DNA of 64,000 nucleotides, from NCBI GenBank assembly GCA_963833505.1, contig CAWHYG010000005.1, forward strand, positions 124,001-188,000, written 5' to 3'. The stretch comes from CAWHYG01 sp963833505 (GTDB taxonomy: Bacteria; Eisenbacteria; RBG-16-71-46; CAIMUX01). Positions 19,241-30,106 of the stretch are shown one piece after another (the stretch's first letter is position 1; each line of letters starts with the position of its first letter). The notes beneath the pieces are model-generated. The model ran no database searches. It saw only the letters and a list, made by a program, of their open reading frames with translations, and was not told where the DNA came from. The position numbers and the translations under genes are program-made.

Positions 19241-22200
19241 TCAGGGAAGGGACCGACTCGAAGCCCCCTCGCCAAGGGTCAGCGCCACGCATGCCTCCAG
19301 AGTCATTCCCCGGCCCCCCGCAAGGAGGGAGGCGAACCGATCGGGCTCCAGCGCGGCGCACAGATCGGCGTGGACTTGCTCCAGCGGACGGCGCACGAAC
19401 CCGGGCACCGGAATCCGCCACCGTTCCCTCAGTCCCTCCACCGCGCCCAGGAGGCGAGTCGCTTCCTCCATCCGTTCCTCGGCCAACAGTAGACGGGTCA
19501 TGGCGGAGAGCCCATCCAACAGGGCCACCGGGTCACCCAACGTCCGTTCCAGGCGCAATCCCTCCTCCAGGGCTTCGCGCGCGGGCGCGAGCTCGCCCTT
19601 GGCCAGACGAATAAGCCCAAGCGTCCGCAGCGACGATCCCAGATGCGCATGACTCTCCAGCGATCGCAGGATGCCAAGAGACTCCGATGTGAGGGCCAGC
19701 GCTCGATCGAGGTCCCCGTTGTCCCGGGCGGTCGCGCCGAGATTGCCCAGGCAGACGCCTTCGGCCCAGCGAATCCCCAGCTCGCGGGAAATAGCCAGAG
19801 CTTCTTGATACGTTCTCGCCGCTGACTCCATGTCTCCCTGTCGCGCATACACCACACCCAGGTTGATCAGGGCCGGGGCCAGCGCCGAGTCCTGCCTGTG
19901 CTTGCGCCGAATCTCCAGGGCCTCCTGCAACCGTTCGATGGCCTGGGTGTAGTTCCCCTCGTCCGATTCGAGCGTTCCAAGCAGCGCCAGCGCGTTGGCC
20001 GCCACGCGCTCATCCCCACCATCACGCAGAATAGGGAGCGATTCCTCACAGAGCCGACGGGCCTCGCGCAAGTTCCCCTGTGACCAGGCCAGGCTTGCCG
20101 CCGCAATCAGCCCCTGGCTGCGGAGAAGAGGATCCACTCCCGGGGCGTCCAGCAGAGACCGGAAGATTCGGAGGCCTTCGACCCGGTATCCACGGGCCAA
20201 CCAGAATCCTCGAAGAGCCACCGCGAGACGAAGCCCCAGGCGGGCTTCGCCTCCGCCCCGGCCGGCCCAGGCGATGGCCGAGCGGAAATTGTCGCGCTCG
20301 CTCTCGAGGCGCACGAACCAGTGATCCTGATTCGGCCCCATGAACTGCTGGTTGGCCTCCTCGGACAAAAGGACGAGATACTCCAGGTGCCGATTCCGAA
20401 AGGTCGCTTCTTCGCCGCCCGCAGAGAGTTCCTCGGCGGCGAACTGACGGACCATCTCGAGCATGCGATAGGCCGATGGGCCGTCGGATGTGGAGTGGAG
20501 ATCCCGCCGATCTTCCGGCGGGGCTTCGAACGACACCACTGACTTCTCGACCAGGCTGGCCAACAGGCTGAGGACCGGGGTGCCATCCACCTCTCCAGGC
20601 TGGCCCGCGTCGTCTCCGCAGATCCTTTCGCAGGCATCGAGGCTCCACTTTCCTGCAAAGACCGAAAGGCGGCGGAGCAGCGCCTTCTCCGGGTCGTTGA
20701 GCAGGCGGTAGCTCCACTCAATCGACCTGCGGATCGTCTGGTGGTGGGCCGGCCTTCCCTCCTCGTCGTCGGAAAGAACGCAGAAGCTCGTTTCGAGTCT
20801 GGTCTCGATCTCCGCGGTGCTCATGGTCTTGACGCGGGCGGCGGCCAGCTCGATGGCCAGTGGGATTCCTTCGAGCCTGCGGGTGATCCGTGCGATGGAA
20901 GGGGAGTTGGCCCGCGTCAATGCGAAGGCCGGGCGGTTCCGATAGGCACGGTCGATGAACAGGCGCACGGCCTCCGAGTGGCCGACTTCCAACCCCTCCT
21001 CCTTGCCGCCGGCGGCGGGAGGGGGCGGGAGGCTCAAGGGCGAAACCGCGCAAACGTGTTCCCCCGAAAGGCCGAGGGGCTCCCGGCTGGTCGCCAGGAT
21101 CCGTATGCCGGAGGGCCAGGCCGGCAGGGTCCCGATGAAGTGGCGGCAGGCCTCCGACATCTGCTCGCAATTGTCCAGGACCAGGAGCAGGGAACGGCCC
21201 TGCAGCCGCTCCTCCAGAGCCTCACCAAGAGGTTGAAAGCGCCCGGCTCGAGCACCGAGAATGCGGGCGGTCTCTTCCAGGATCTGCTCTTCCCGTTCCA
21301 GGGCGGCCAACTCGATCCACCAGACTCCATCGGCGAAACCACTGAGGACCTCCGTGGCGGCTTTGAGCGCCAGGCGAGTCTTGCCCGTTCCGCCCGGTCC
21401 GACCAGGGTCAGGAGCGGGGTGTCCCAGATCCTCTCGCGCAGGTCCCTCAGTTCACGTTCACGTCCGACAAATCGTGATTCCGGCGAGGGCAAATTGTTC
21501 GGGCGCGGCGACGGCGCGTCCCGGGACGCGAACGCTCCATGACGCAATCCGGCAGCGCGCAGGGCCGCTTCCATCCCGGTGGCGGAGGGAAACCGCGCGG
21601 CGGGGTCCGGCGCCAGCGCCATCGTGATTGCTTCCCGAACCGAATCGGGCAGATCCGGCCGCAGCTCGGAGAGGGGAATCGTCCCGGGCGAGCGGTGCGC
21701 CTGGAGCAGCTCATCGCGAGTCCGGGCCTCGATGGGATACCGTCCGCTGGCCAATCGGTAGAGCAGGACCCCGAGGGCGTAGATGTCCGAGGCCACCGAG
21801 GGAGCCGCTCCCGCGAGGAGCTCCGGCGACATGACCAGGGGCGTGCCGGCGAACGTTTCCCCACCCGATGACCCGTGTCCCGCGTCCAGGTCCTGGGCGC
21901 GGTCAGGGGAAACTCGGAGTGCCGAGCCCGCTCCAAATCCAACAGGACGGTGCGGGAATCGGGAGCGCGCATGACGTTTGCGGCCTTGACGTCGCCGTGC
22001 ACCAGTCCGGCGTCATGGACCACCGCCAGGGCCAGGCAGAGGTCGATTCCGATCTCCAGGATCGTCGACGCCGACATCGGATCTCCGGTCCGAATCCGCT
22101 CCTCCAGGGATTCACCAAGGATCAGGTCGGTCCACAGTCCCACCCGTTCGCCGTGCACCTCCACTCCGTGGATGGTCAGCACGTGCGGGTGGTGAACCCT

Positions 22201-22599
22201 GGCCAGGCGCCTGGCCTCCTCGAGATGCTCGTGAAAGGCCCGTTGCGTCTCCTCGCCGCGCAGACGTCTGAGCTTGAGCGCGACCTCTCTCTGCAAGACC
22301 AAATCGAAGGCCCGATAAACCTCGCCGAAACTGCCTTGGCCGATTCGCTCCAGGACCTCGAGCGGACCCCAGGTGAAGGGACACGGAGTGTCATCGACGG
22401 TCTCCATCGGCGAGGCACTCCCTCGGTCGGTAGGAGCCGGCCTTCGGGAGGAGTCGGCCAGGCTCTGGATCAGACGAAGCTTCTCCAGGCGGGAACGGAG
22501 TTCAGGATGCGAAGCCATGAGACCGTCCCAGTCGATCGTCTTGCCATCCGTGATGGCACGCGCCACGCGCTCGAGCGGGTTCCCCCTACCTGTGGGCAT
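19241..22599 (-). CDS. Ser/Thr protein kinase - predicted ATPase - TPR regulator, one frameshift
   Basis: Two frames make one protein of about 1120 residues. The first (from ATG 22599) has an N-terminal helical lead. Its kinase domain contains IGQGSFGEVYRAFD, the ATP-site Lys in VALKL, and LVHGDVKAANVM (HGD in place of HRD). At the DFG position it reads LLDLERA (D-L-E). At the GGGG run 21906-21909 one base appears to be missing; in the other frame the kinase resumes with GETFAGTPLVMSPELL and SDIYALGVLLYRLASG. After the kinase comes a LuxR/SARP-type ATPase (Walker A GPGGTGKTRLAL, Walker B LLLVLDNCEQ) and about 300 residues of TPRs. It overlaps the sigma-factor gene by 14 bases, so the pair probably forms a signal-responsive transcription switch. 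Activity is uncertain given the frameshift and altered DFG. Confidence 0.82.
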
Positions 22600-23227
22600 C
22601 CATCATCTCCGAGAGGCGAACCAGGCCGCGCGCCACCTGCATGCGGGCCGCGTTGGCCGAGGGACGTCCTAGCGAGTCTGCGATCTCCTGGTGGGAGAAA
22701 CCAAATTCGATCCGCAGAATCACGGACCGCTGCTGTTCTTCGGGCAGGCGGGCCAGGGCCGACTCATAGGCCCCGAGCGCCTCACGGCCGATGGTCCGGT
22801 CGAGAAGCGAGGGGCGGTCTTCGGGCAGATCGTCGGGCAAGGGAGCGGCACCCGGACGGCGCGAGGCCCGGCGGATCTCCTCCCTGATTCCGTTCATCAG
22901 AATCTGATGCAGGTAGGCCAGAAACGCTCCCTGGTGCCGGGGGTCAAAGTCATGCATCCGAGTGAAGGCCCGATAGAACGAGACCTGGACCAGATCATCG
23001 GTGTCGACCAGAGACCGGATGCGATCGGGCATGCGCCCGTGGGCCCACCGCCGCAGGCCGGGCAAGAAGCGGGAGAAGAGCCGCTCCCGGGCAGCCTCGT
23101 CCCCCTCCCGCATCCGAAGAATCAAAGTCTTGGTCGACTCGAGATCCGGGGGACCACCGGCGGGATCCCTGCCCGCCGGCTCCGGGGGCCCGCCGGAAGG
23201 AGGCGGCGGATGCCTGTTCCTGGCCAC
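22586..23227 (-). CDS. ECF-like RNA polymerase sigma factor
   Basis: The sequence has sigma region 2 (DTDDLVQVSFYRAFTRMHDF) and region 4 (LPEEQQRSVILRIEFGFSHQ, with the HTH EIADSLGRPSANAARMQ). The N-terminus ESTKTLILRMREGDEAARER is typical of the ECF family common in planctomycetes and similar phyla. The start is chosen at GTG 23227, preceded by GGGGGA at a short spacing; the frame stays open to 23386 but that part is Pro/Gly-rich and unlikely to be translated. Its 3' end overlaps the kinase-ATPase gene by 14 bases, which implies coupled translation. This pairing suggests that the kinase protein senses a signal and controls the sigma factor. The exact start is uncertain. Confidence 0.85.
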   Translation of the reverse strand: MARNRHPPPPSGGPPEPAGRDPAGGPPDLESTKTLILRMREGDEAARERLFSRFLPGLRRWAHGRMPDRIRSLVDTDDLVQVSFYRAFTRMHDFDPRHQGAFLAYLHQILMNGIREEIRRASRRPGAAPLPDDLPEDRPSLLDRTIGREALGAYESALARLPEEQQRSVILRIEFGFSHQEIADSLGRPSANAARMQVARGLVRLSEMMDAHR

Positions 23228-23626
23228 TCGATCCCCCGGCCCGCCCTGACAGTGAAAGGGGCGTGGGCTCTTTGCCGAAAATCGAGCCCCGCCGACAGAG
23301 CGAGCCCATCGGACGACTCGGGCATACCGATCTTGAGGCCCTTGCCCATGTGACGATGGGCGGCACGATGCCCGCCCACTGACCAATCATCCCCATGGTA
23401 GCACGCGCCGTCGCATTCCGGCGAAGGGCGAGAGTCGAGCCGCCTCGCCACTTTGTTCGGCCCGCAACCCAGTTATCCTGCCGCCCCTCTCGCGTGAAGG
23501 AAATCTCCCACTTCCGACGCTGAGGGCGGGCGGTATGGGCGACGGGCGTGACGAACCTTGCCATTCTCCGAAGGTCCGGTCTAGCCGCCAAGATTGTGCC
23601 CCCCAGAACGTTAGAGGAACATTGCT

Positions 23627-25219
23627 TTACCGGATCAAGGTCACTGCGCCGGTCAAGACTCCAGAGTCAGCTTTCAGCCGGATCATGTATATTCCAGACG
23701 GCACGGGCGTACCGGCGTCATTGCAAGAGTCCCAGGAGATGGAGTGGAGGCCGGCGGCCTCGCGCTCGTTCACCGCGTGCCGGATCTGCTGGCCGGAGAC
23801 GTCGAAGATGTCCAGGACGACATGGCAAACGGATGGCAATCCGTACCGGATCAGCACCGGGCCCGCGCTCGGGTTTGGTTCGGGCTCGGGTCGCAAGAAC
23901 CGAGCGACGCCCCCGGTCTCGAGGGAGGAGGTAGGGCAGGGATTCGGATCGCACGTGGTGCACGATCCCTGCCAGCTGCTCGGGCCCGGACAGCCCGCCA
24001 GCGGCGTAACCGTGCAGGACCCATCCGGATGGCAACAGGCGCCGACAGGAGGGTCGCTCCAGAGGGCGACGCATCCTCCCTCCGGAAACCCTGGGTTGAT
24101 GAAGTTCCCTCCCGCAACGAGGCCGCTGTCGTAAGCTGCGAAAGCCAGGGCCGACGCTGGTCCCGGGTATTCTGGATCGTCGTTGTGCAATCCTGAGCCC
24201 ATGGCGCTCCAGGATGTCCCGTCCCACCGGGCGACCGAGTACGCGCTGTCCCCGCCGGCGGTCGTAAAATCCCCGCCCGCAATCAGGTCGCCGTCATAGA
24301 TGGTCAGGGCCACGACAGCATTGTTCAGTCCAGACCCAAGAGGATACCATGACGTACCGTCCCACCGGGCGATGTGGCTGGCGTGCCCCCCCCCCCCGGC
24401 CTGCGTGAAGGGCCCGCCTGCGATCAGGTCGCCGTTGTAGACGGCCAGGGTGTAGACCCCGGACTCCCAGTCACCGACGCCGGCCCCAAGCGGCTTCCAC
24501 GTGGTTCCGTCCCACAGTGCAATGTTGTTGACCGGAGTACCGCCCGCCTGGGTAAAGCCACCGCCGGCGACAACCGCGCCGTTGTAGTTGACCAGGGCCT
24601 CAACCCCGCCGTTCATTCCCGATGACATCGGGGCCCACGTGGTGCCGTTCCACTCTGCGATGTAGTTCGCGGCGTACCCACCGGCGGTGCCGAAGCCTCC
24701 TCCGACGATCAGGTTCGACCCGTACGGGAGCAGCGCCCAGACGGAGCCAACAACGCCGGAACCCAGCGGCCACCAAGCGCCGTTCCACCTCGCGATGGAG
24801 TTAGCCGGGCGACCACCAGCATAGCCGAAGTACCCCCCTACGATCAGCTGTCCCGCGTAGCTCGTTGCCGCGTTTGCCGTGCCGCTCACGCCCAACCCGA
24901 GCGGCTGCCAACCCGCGCCGTTCCATTGGGCGACGTAGGAGGCGTTGTCCGGGGGTATGCTGTAGAACTCGCCCACCGCAATGAGCGTTCCGTTATAGAC
25001 CGTCAGTCCCCATACTGGGGTTTCGCTAGGCGGGAAACAAAGACCACCGAGGGTGCCACACCAATCAGCGCGGGACTGGCACGGAAGCACAAGAAGGCCG
25101 GCAATCCCCAGCCAGAGAATCCAAGCGCCGTGGCTTACGGGCCGGTGGTTGCCGGATGCCCGTAATCTAGGGAAGCCCCGCCGACCTGTCCGCGACGCTC
25201 CTTCAACAAGCAAGCTCAT
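23627..25219 (-). CDS. Secreted delta-60/kelch-like propeller protein with GACC repeat and FlgD-like C-terminal domain
   Basis: A signal anchor or signal peptide is visible at about residues 32-50 (WILWLGIAGLLVLPCQSRA). The body has about seven repeats of 45-48 residues of the type LIAGGDFTTAGG...VARWDGTSWSAMGSGL, forming a predicted propeller. One Cys-rich repeat follows (VGACCHPDGSC...CDPNPCP). The C-terminal FlgD-Ig-like domain (FDVSGQQIRHAVNEREAAG to GIYMIRLKADSG) ends VTLIR. One repeat contains a run of 12 G residues on the coding strand (24386-24397) encoding four Gly, one residue longer than sibling repeats, so the gene may switch by slippage. The start ATG 25219 has only a weak Shine-Dalgarno; the n-region is long and basic. 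Role unknown, cell surface or secreted. Confidence 0.82.
   Translation of the reverse strand: MSLLVEGASRTGRRGFPRLRASGNHRPVSHGAWILWLGIAGLLVLPCQSRADWCGTLGGLCFPPSETPVWGLTVYNGTLIAVGEFYSIPPDNASYVAQWNGAGWQPLGLGVSGTANAATSYAGQLIVGGYFGYAGGRPANSIARWNGAWWPLGSGVVGSVWALLPYGSNLIVGGGFGTAGGYAANYIAEWNGTTWAPMSSGMNGGVEALVNYNGAVVAGGGFTQAGGTPVNNIALWDGTTWKPLGAGVGDWESGVYTLAVYNGDLIAGGPFTQAGGGGHASHIARWDGTSWYPLGSGLNNAVVALTIYDGDLIAGGDFTTAGGDSAYSVARWDGTSWSAMGSGLHNDDPEYPGPASALAFAAYDSGLVAGGNFINPGFPEGGCVALWSDPPVGACCHPDGSCTVTPLAGCPGPSSWQGSCTTCDPNPCPTSSLETGGVARFLRPEPEPNPSAGPVLIRYGLPSVCHVVLDIFDVSGQQIRHAVNEREAAGLHSISWDSCNDAGTPVPSGIYMIRLKADSGVLTGAVTLIR
24386..24397 (-). repeat. Poly-G (12) tract inside the propeller gene
   Basis: Twelve consecutive C on the plus strand, G on the coding strand, encoding Gly-Gly-Gly-Gly in a repeat whose siblings have only AGG at this place. 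It is the longest homopolymer noticed in the window. Confidence 0.9.
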
Positions 25220-26037
25220 CTCTGACCTTCATGGGACCTGGTGATGATGTTGCTCGGCCGACTTCGGCCCGCTGCGGCCGTGGCGTGGCGTCTGGACCTG
25301 GCCACTTCGGGCCGATGAACGCCATTACGGGAGATGCACGACCGGCGCTATTGGCTGGTTTCAACCATATAAAGCGGGTCCGGTGTTGGTTGTGGGCGCG
25401 GCAATGGAAGTCCGCCAGAAGTTTCGCCACCCGTGGGACCTCGCGACTCATGACTCGCCTTCGCTCGCTGAGCATTCGGCACGCCGCACGGCTCGGTTCA
25501 TTGGACCGTACATAATCATCCCGCATCAGAGCGGGGCTGTCAATCATGATCTTGACTTGCATACAAGTGTCACGCGACAGCAACAGGCACGGACGGAGAG
25601 AATCCGACGGCCCGACCATGACGTGGTCTCGAACGTGGAGTCTGAATGATCTCAAGGGCGATGCGCAGGGGCACCGAACGGCCAACTCGTGCCTCCAAAA
25701 CGGGGATATGCAATCCCTTGGCTGCCCGGGTGGGTTGACACTCGAAGGCAGTTGCACACGGACGGGTTGCGGGGACCGCTTCCCGATTAGTTCACCATGT
25801 CGGGTCTTAGGCGATGACCAAGGATCCCGGGTCCGTTGCACCGGCCCCAGATCCGCTGCCCTTCCTTTCCGCTCGGCTCCGCACCGGTCGTGAAGCGCGG
25901 GCCGTGCTCGTTTGTTACAAGGCGCTCTAGGCGGGCGCGACCGCCTACGCATCAGCCGTTCCGGAGCGGCGCGGCAGCCGCAAGAGCGGGCGTGACGGGC
26001 CAGCCCGCGGTCGAGCGCCGCCGGGACAGAGAGACTA
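25220..26037. other. Long region without a supported gene
   Basis: About 820 bases between the propeller gene and an IS element. Frames in it (for example the one on the minus strand near 25203-25952) show no signal, motif or codon pattern I can support. It may be decayed DNA associated with the IS-rich zone that begins here. Confidence 0.5.
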
Positions 26038-27252
26038 TCCCGTAGTGTGCCAATACAGGAACGACATCACGCCGCCCGCCGATAGTAGTACCGGAGGAGA
26101 CCGCCGAGTCGCTCCCGGCAGGCTACGCGCCCCTGCCCGGGCGCACCATCGGGCTCGATCAGCTCGTTGCCGAGACCCTGGTGGTTCCGCTCCAAATGGT
26201 AGTGCTTCACGTATTCGCCGACTACCCACCGAAGGTGCCGCTCGCCGAGCGGGATGACCCGCGACAGGCACTCCTCCCGGATCGAGCGCACGAACCGCTC
26301 CGCGTAGGCGTTCAGGTCCGGGCTTTGCGCCGGGAGCTTCACGGTCTTCACCCCGCTGGACCGCAGGATCTGCCGGAACTCCATCGTGAACAACGGGTCG
26401 CGGTCGTGGATGAGGTAGCAAGTGCCATTCAGGAATCCGTCGTCCACATCGGTCAGGTTGCGCGCCACCTGCTTGATCCAGCGACCATTCGGCTCCGGAG
26501 CGATGCCCGCGATCTTGACCCGTCCGCTCTTCAAGTCGATGACGAAGAACACGAGGTAGCGGATCAGGCCCGCGTGGGTGAGCACCTCGACCGCGAAGAA
26601 ATCGGCGGCTGCGATCGCGCCCCAGTGCAATTTCAGGAACGTCTCCCAGGACATGCCCTTGCGACGCACCGTAGCCGGCTCGATTCCGTTGGTGGCCAGA
26701 ATCCGCTTGATGGTGTTCCGGCCGACCTCCTGGCCGAGGTTGCGCAAAGCGCCGCGGATCCGGGTATAGCCCCAGCTCGGATTCTCCCGAGCCATCCGGA
26801 CCACGAGCTCCTCGATGTTCCTCGCTGTCCTCGGGCGGCCTGCCTTCCGAGCCCTGCTGCCGTCGTACTTCCGGGCCACCAGGTTGCGATACCAGCGGAG
26901 CAGAGTGTCTGGGGTCACGATCGGGTCCAATCCGGCCAACGTCCTGCGGCCCAGCTTCCTGGCCTTCACTGCCAGACGCCTCCGCTGGGCATCTGTGAAT
27001 TGGAGACGCCGGTCGCCGACATGCGTGCGGAGGATCCGGTTCTCTTCCTGCAGGTATTCGATGACGTCTTGCTGCTGCCGGTTCACCCAGCCGGCCACCG
27101 TAAGGATCAGAAACTGAAGAGGGAACGTGCTCATGCCCCGGAATCTACATCATCTGGGTGCCACCTTGGGCCGTGCCGGCCGCCACTCCTGGCCTGGAAT
27201 TCTATGCAGCCATGAAGGTTACGCCCGGCTGAATTGTGGCACACTACGGGAT
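26038..27252. mobile_element. IS481/IS3-like insertion sequence, about 1215 bp
   Basis: Perfect 15-bp terminal inverted repeats TCCCGTAGTGTGCCA lie at 26038-26052 and, inverted, at 27238-27252; the next outer base pair also matches. A single full-length transposase gene fills the interior. No matching target duplication was seen in the flanking bases, so the element may have moved its flanks by recombination or be older than the two ISs at 28-31 kb. Confidence 0.88.
26067..27134 (-). CDS. rve-core (DDE) transposase of the 26 kb IS
   Basis: A 355-residue transposase. The N-terminal 130 residues hold a helix-turn-helix region (EEENRIL..., VTPDTLLRWYRNLVARKY). The middle is the integrase core with the catalytic triad visible as AADFF (first Asp), IHDRD (second Asp) and NAYAERFVRSIREECL (Glu). 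The C-terminal GEYVKHYHLERNHQGLGNEL is the conserved end of the core. It catalyses strand transfer of the IS ends. The frame is intact and both IS ends are present, so the element may be active. Family placement between IS481 and IS3 is by pattern only. Confidence 0.9.
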   Translation of the reverse strand: MSTFPLQFLILTVAGWVNRQQQDVIEYLQEENRILRTHVGDRRLQFTDAQRRRLAVKARKLGRRTLAGLDPIVTPDTLLRWYRNLVARKYDGSRARKAGRPRTARNIEELVVRMARENPSWGYTRIRGALRNLGQEVGRNTIKRILATNGIEPATVRRKGMSWETFLKLHWGAIAAADFFAVEVLTHAGLIRYLVFFVIDLKSGRVKIAGIAPEPNGRWIKQVARNLTDVDDGFLNGTCYLIHDRDPLFTMEFRQILRSSGVKTVKLPAQSPDLNAYAERFVRSIREECLSRVIPLGERHLRWVVGEYVKHYHLERNHQGLGNELIEPDGAPGQGRVACRERLGGLLRYYYRRAA

Positions 27253-28137
27253 TCCGAGAGGCGCCAGATAAAGAAACAGGGCTGTTCTGGAGCGCCGGAT
27301 TTCCCCGGCCGGGACGTCCGCGGCGCGGTGCCGGGCCGACCAGGCGCGCCGAGGAGCGCGTCGGCGGACATTCCATCACTGACCCAACCAGTCGACTAGT
27401 CAATATATTACGATTGTAACGGTTATAGCTCGGAACCTCTTGGTGCCCACCTAGGCCGAAGCGTCGAGCTCGACTGCGCCGGAGCTGCAGGGCCGCATGA
27501 AGATTGAGAGCTGGTCGCATGATCCGGGCCTCGGACTCGTCACAGAATTATCGCGAACAAGTCGATCAATATCGCTGTTGACAGCACCGTCCTGATGATG
27601 GAAAATTCTCTGCGGGATTGGGGATCGGGTCGGTATAGCGACGGGCGGAATGGGCCCGCTGTGAGTCAGCATGGCCGTACGCTCCCCCAGGTGCGAGTGC
27701 CAAAGCCGCGCGGTCATCGCCCGTTTCCATTCTGATTCCCGCCTGCGGCCGAGTTGCGCATACGACGACTCAAGTTTCGACGGCGGGGTCGTCGGTGACC
27801 TACGACTTGGAGCAGACCCTCGGCGCCTGTCGGCCGTCGCAGGGGGGGGTGCCGCAGCGCAGATTGGCTCTAATTCTAACGCCGCCGTGAGTGGGTGTTG
27901 CGGCGTGCAACGCCGTTGCAGCCATGATCGGCGGAGTTGAGGAGGTTCAAGGCGATCTAGAGAGGGGTTCCAGATCTGATGGGTTGAGGGACCTGCCCCA
28001 CCCCGTGTTCGGAGGCCAGCTCAAGGGTCCCCCGTCGCGGCGGAACAAGTCCCATGTGCCATCATAGCCCGGGGCAGTTTCCTCTCGAAAGAAGATTCTG
28101 GGAAGACTCAGGATGTTCCAACGACGGGAGGTACGTG
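27253..28137. other. Region upstream of the Hint gene, no gene recognised
   Basis: About 885 bases with no supported gene. It includes an AT-rich patch (near 27395-27430, ACTAGTCAATATATTACG) that stands out in this GC-rich DNA, and a run of eight or nine G near 27842. A promoter for the Hint gene should lie here, but none is convincing. Confidence 0.45.
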
Positions 28138-28217
28138 ATGCTGCCGATTTGTCGAGGTCTTCGTCGGGTGGCCTGCTTCTGGGGCCGTTGGTCAAGAACG
28201 GAGCTGGTGGCCTGTCT

Positions 28218-29654
28218 GGGGATGTCCCGTCCGGCGTTGAAAGTCGGCAGCGGTCCACTGGGATGAACATTTACGCTACGGCCTTCTCGGTGTCGAGATG
28301 TGTATCGAGTTTTCTCCTCAGGGCCTCCAGGAGCTGAGGCATCTGCGTGTGGCCTCGGATCCGCCGGAACTTCTTCTCTGCCTCGATCGCGGCGGTCACT
28401 GCCCATCGGACCGCCATCGATCCGCTGCGCCACCGTTTCACGTTCGCGGATTTCTTCTCCAGCGTTCCCTGGACATTCTCGATCGCGTTGGTCGACCGAA
28501 GTGTTTTCCAGAGCGCGTCGGTGAGGTTCAGGCCGTTGACGGTCAGGGTTTCCTCGAGCCCCTCGCGCAGGGAGGCGACCGCGCCCGGGTGTTTCTCCTC
28601 CAGACGCTTGGCCAGCCGCTCCAGCATCTCCTTCGCCTTCTTCGGATCCGAGCAGCCGTAGGCGGCTTCCATCGCCGTCTTGGCCCAGCTCTGCTGGTCT
28701 TTGGGAAGGTGTTCGAGCACGTTGCGCATCTTGTGCACCTGGCACCGTTGGACGACCGCGCGGGCGGCGAACACCTCGCGGACGGCCTTGCGGAGCCCCT
28801 TGCCTCCGTCGATCACCACGAGCCGTGCTTCCTCGGCCGAAAGCCCTCGGTCAACCAGATCGCCCAGGAGCCGGCGGCAGAGCGCGGCGTTCTCGGTGCT
28901 ACCCTCCGCGATCCCCAGGATCCGCTTCCGACCGTCCGGCGCGATGCCCAGAATGACGATCAGCAGAATGTTCTCCGAACCCCTTGCCGTCGATCATCAG
29001 CACCGGATACGTCTCGTCTTCCAAGCTTCGGGAAAGAAAGTTCTCCACCTGGGCCTGCGTTCGAGCCACGAAGTGGCGCGAGACGGCCGACCGGGTCGTG
29101 CCCCGCGAACGAAGGGGGGCGGGCAGGGGTTCAAGACTCCGCGCGTAGTTCCGCGTGCTCACTCCGACCAGCATCTGCTCCAGGACGCGATCGGTCAGTG
29201 GATCCCGGCGCGCCATCCTGTTCCACAGCGGCAGCCCCAGTTCGCGCGCGCCGTCCGCGCTGCGCACGCGAGGCTTCTTCACCAGGACCTTCCGGCCTCC
29301 CAGGACCAGCTCCCCATCGTCGTAGCCGTGACGGTACGCCGTCCGATCGGCCGACGGCCGGGACCGGAGCCCACAGACCGAAGTCCGTTCGTCCTCGAGC
29401 ATGGCGCGAAACACGTCCAAGCCGGTACGAACGATGAGTTCATGCAGATCCTCCCGGGAATCCGAGAGCACTGTGAAGAGAAGGGAAGCGGTCGGAACGT
29501 CCGGACTCTCGGACGTAATCGGGCGTTGCGGGGAACGACTCCCCCGGGGCATCTTCTTCATGACGGTGGTCCTCCCTTGGACTTAGGCGGTTGCCCGATG
29601 ATCTCACCGGGCGGAGGACCGCCGTCAACTTTCTACGCTCAGAGGGACATCCCC
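28218..29654. mobile_element. IS256-family insertion sequence with perfect 9-bp target duplication
   Basis: The outer 11 bases GGGGATGTCCC (28218-28228) recur inverted at 29644-29654, and imperfect similarity continues inward for about 40 bases. The target duplication GGCCTGTCT is present at 28209-28217 and 29655-29663. Nine bases is the size expected of IS256 elements. The insertion lies in the signal-peptide region of the Hint gene, and the exact duplication implies that it is fairly recent. Confidence 0.92.
28271..29561 (-). pseudogene. IS256-family (mutator-type) transposase, one frameshift
   Basis: The N-terminal frame (29561 down to about 28976; GGAGG nine bases before the ATG) has the family's opening region, LVKKPRVRS and the catalytic-Asp segment YPVLMIDGKGF. 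One extra base in TTCGGAG near 28976 moves the rest into another frame. Removing it gives GKGF-ENILLIVILGIAPDGR and a continuous transposase. The C-terminal part contains VVIDGGKGLRKAV (second Asp), VQRCQVHKMRNVLEHLP and TNAIENVQG (Glu). IS256 transposases are normally one frame of about 400-430 residues, which the repaired gene would match. The element itself is therefore probably inactive, unless the extra base is a sequence error or is bypassed by frameshifting. Confidence 0.85.
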
Positions 29655-30106
29655 GGCCTGTCTGATGCCCGCGGTAACGGTCCTGGCGGTGCTGACGCTG
29701 GCGCTGCCGGGTCGAGTTTGTGCCGTCCCCACCTGCCAGCAGGTCGCCGACAACGCCTCATGGTTCTGCTCGCAGTATCCAAACTGTTCGTACGAGCTTC
29801 GGTTTCAAGGCTCCTGCGACGACGGTACACGCCAATATGAGTGCTGCTGGTGGTGCACGGGGTGGGGACGATGGGAATGCCCAGACGGGTGGCAGCCCTG
29901 TGATTGTTATAACCAGGGCCAGCCGGGCGGCGGCACCGGATGTGATTGCATGCTCGCGGGCACGCCGATCACCATGGCGGACGGAAGCACGAAGCCTGTC
30001 GAAGCGATCAGGGCGGGTGACCGCGTCCTTTCGTGGGACGAAAAGACCGGCAAGATGGTCGTTGGCGAGGTTCTGTCCGTCCACGCTCCCTTCACTGCCC
30101 AAAAGT

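Noticed and set aside
25203..25952. Open frame of 249 codons on the minus strand
   Set aside because: No start signal, motif or family resemblance; long frames without function are common on both strands in DNA this GC-rich.
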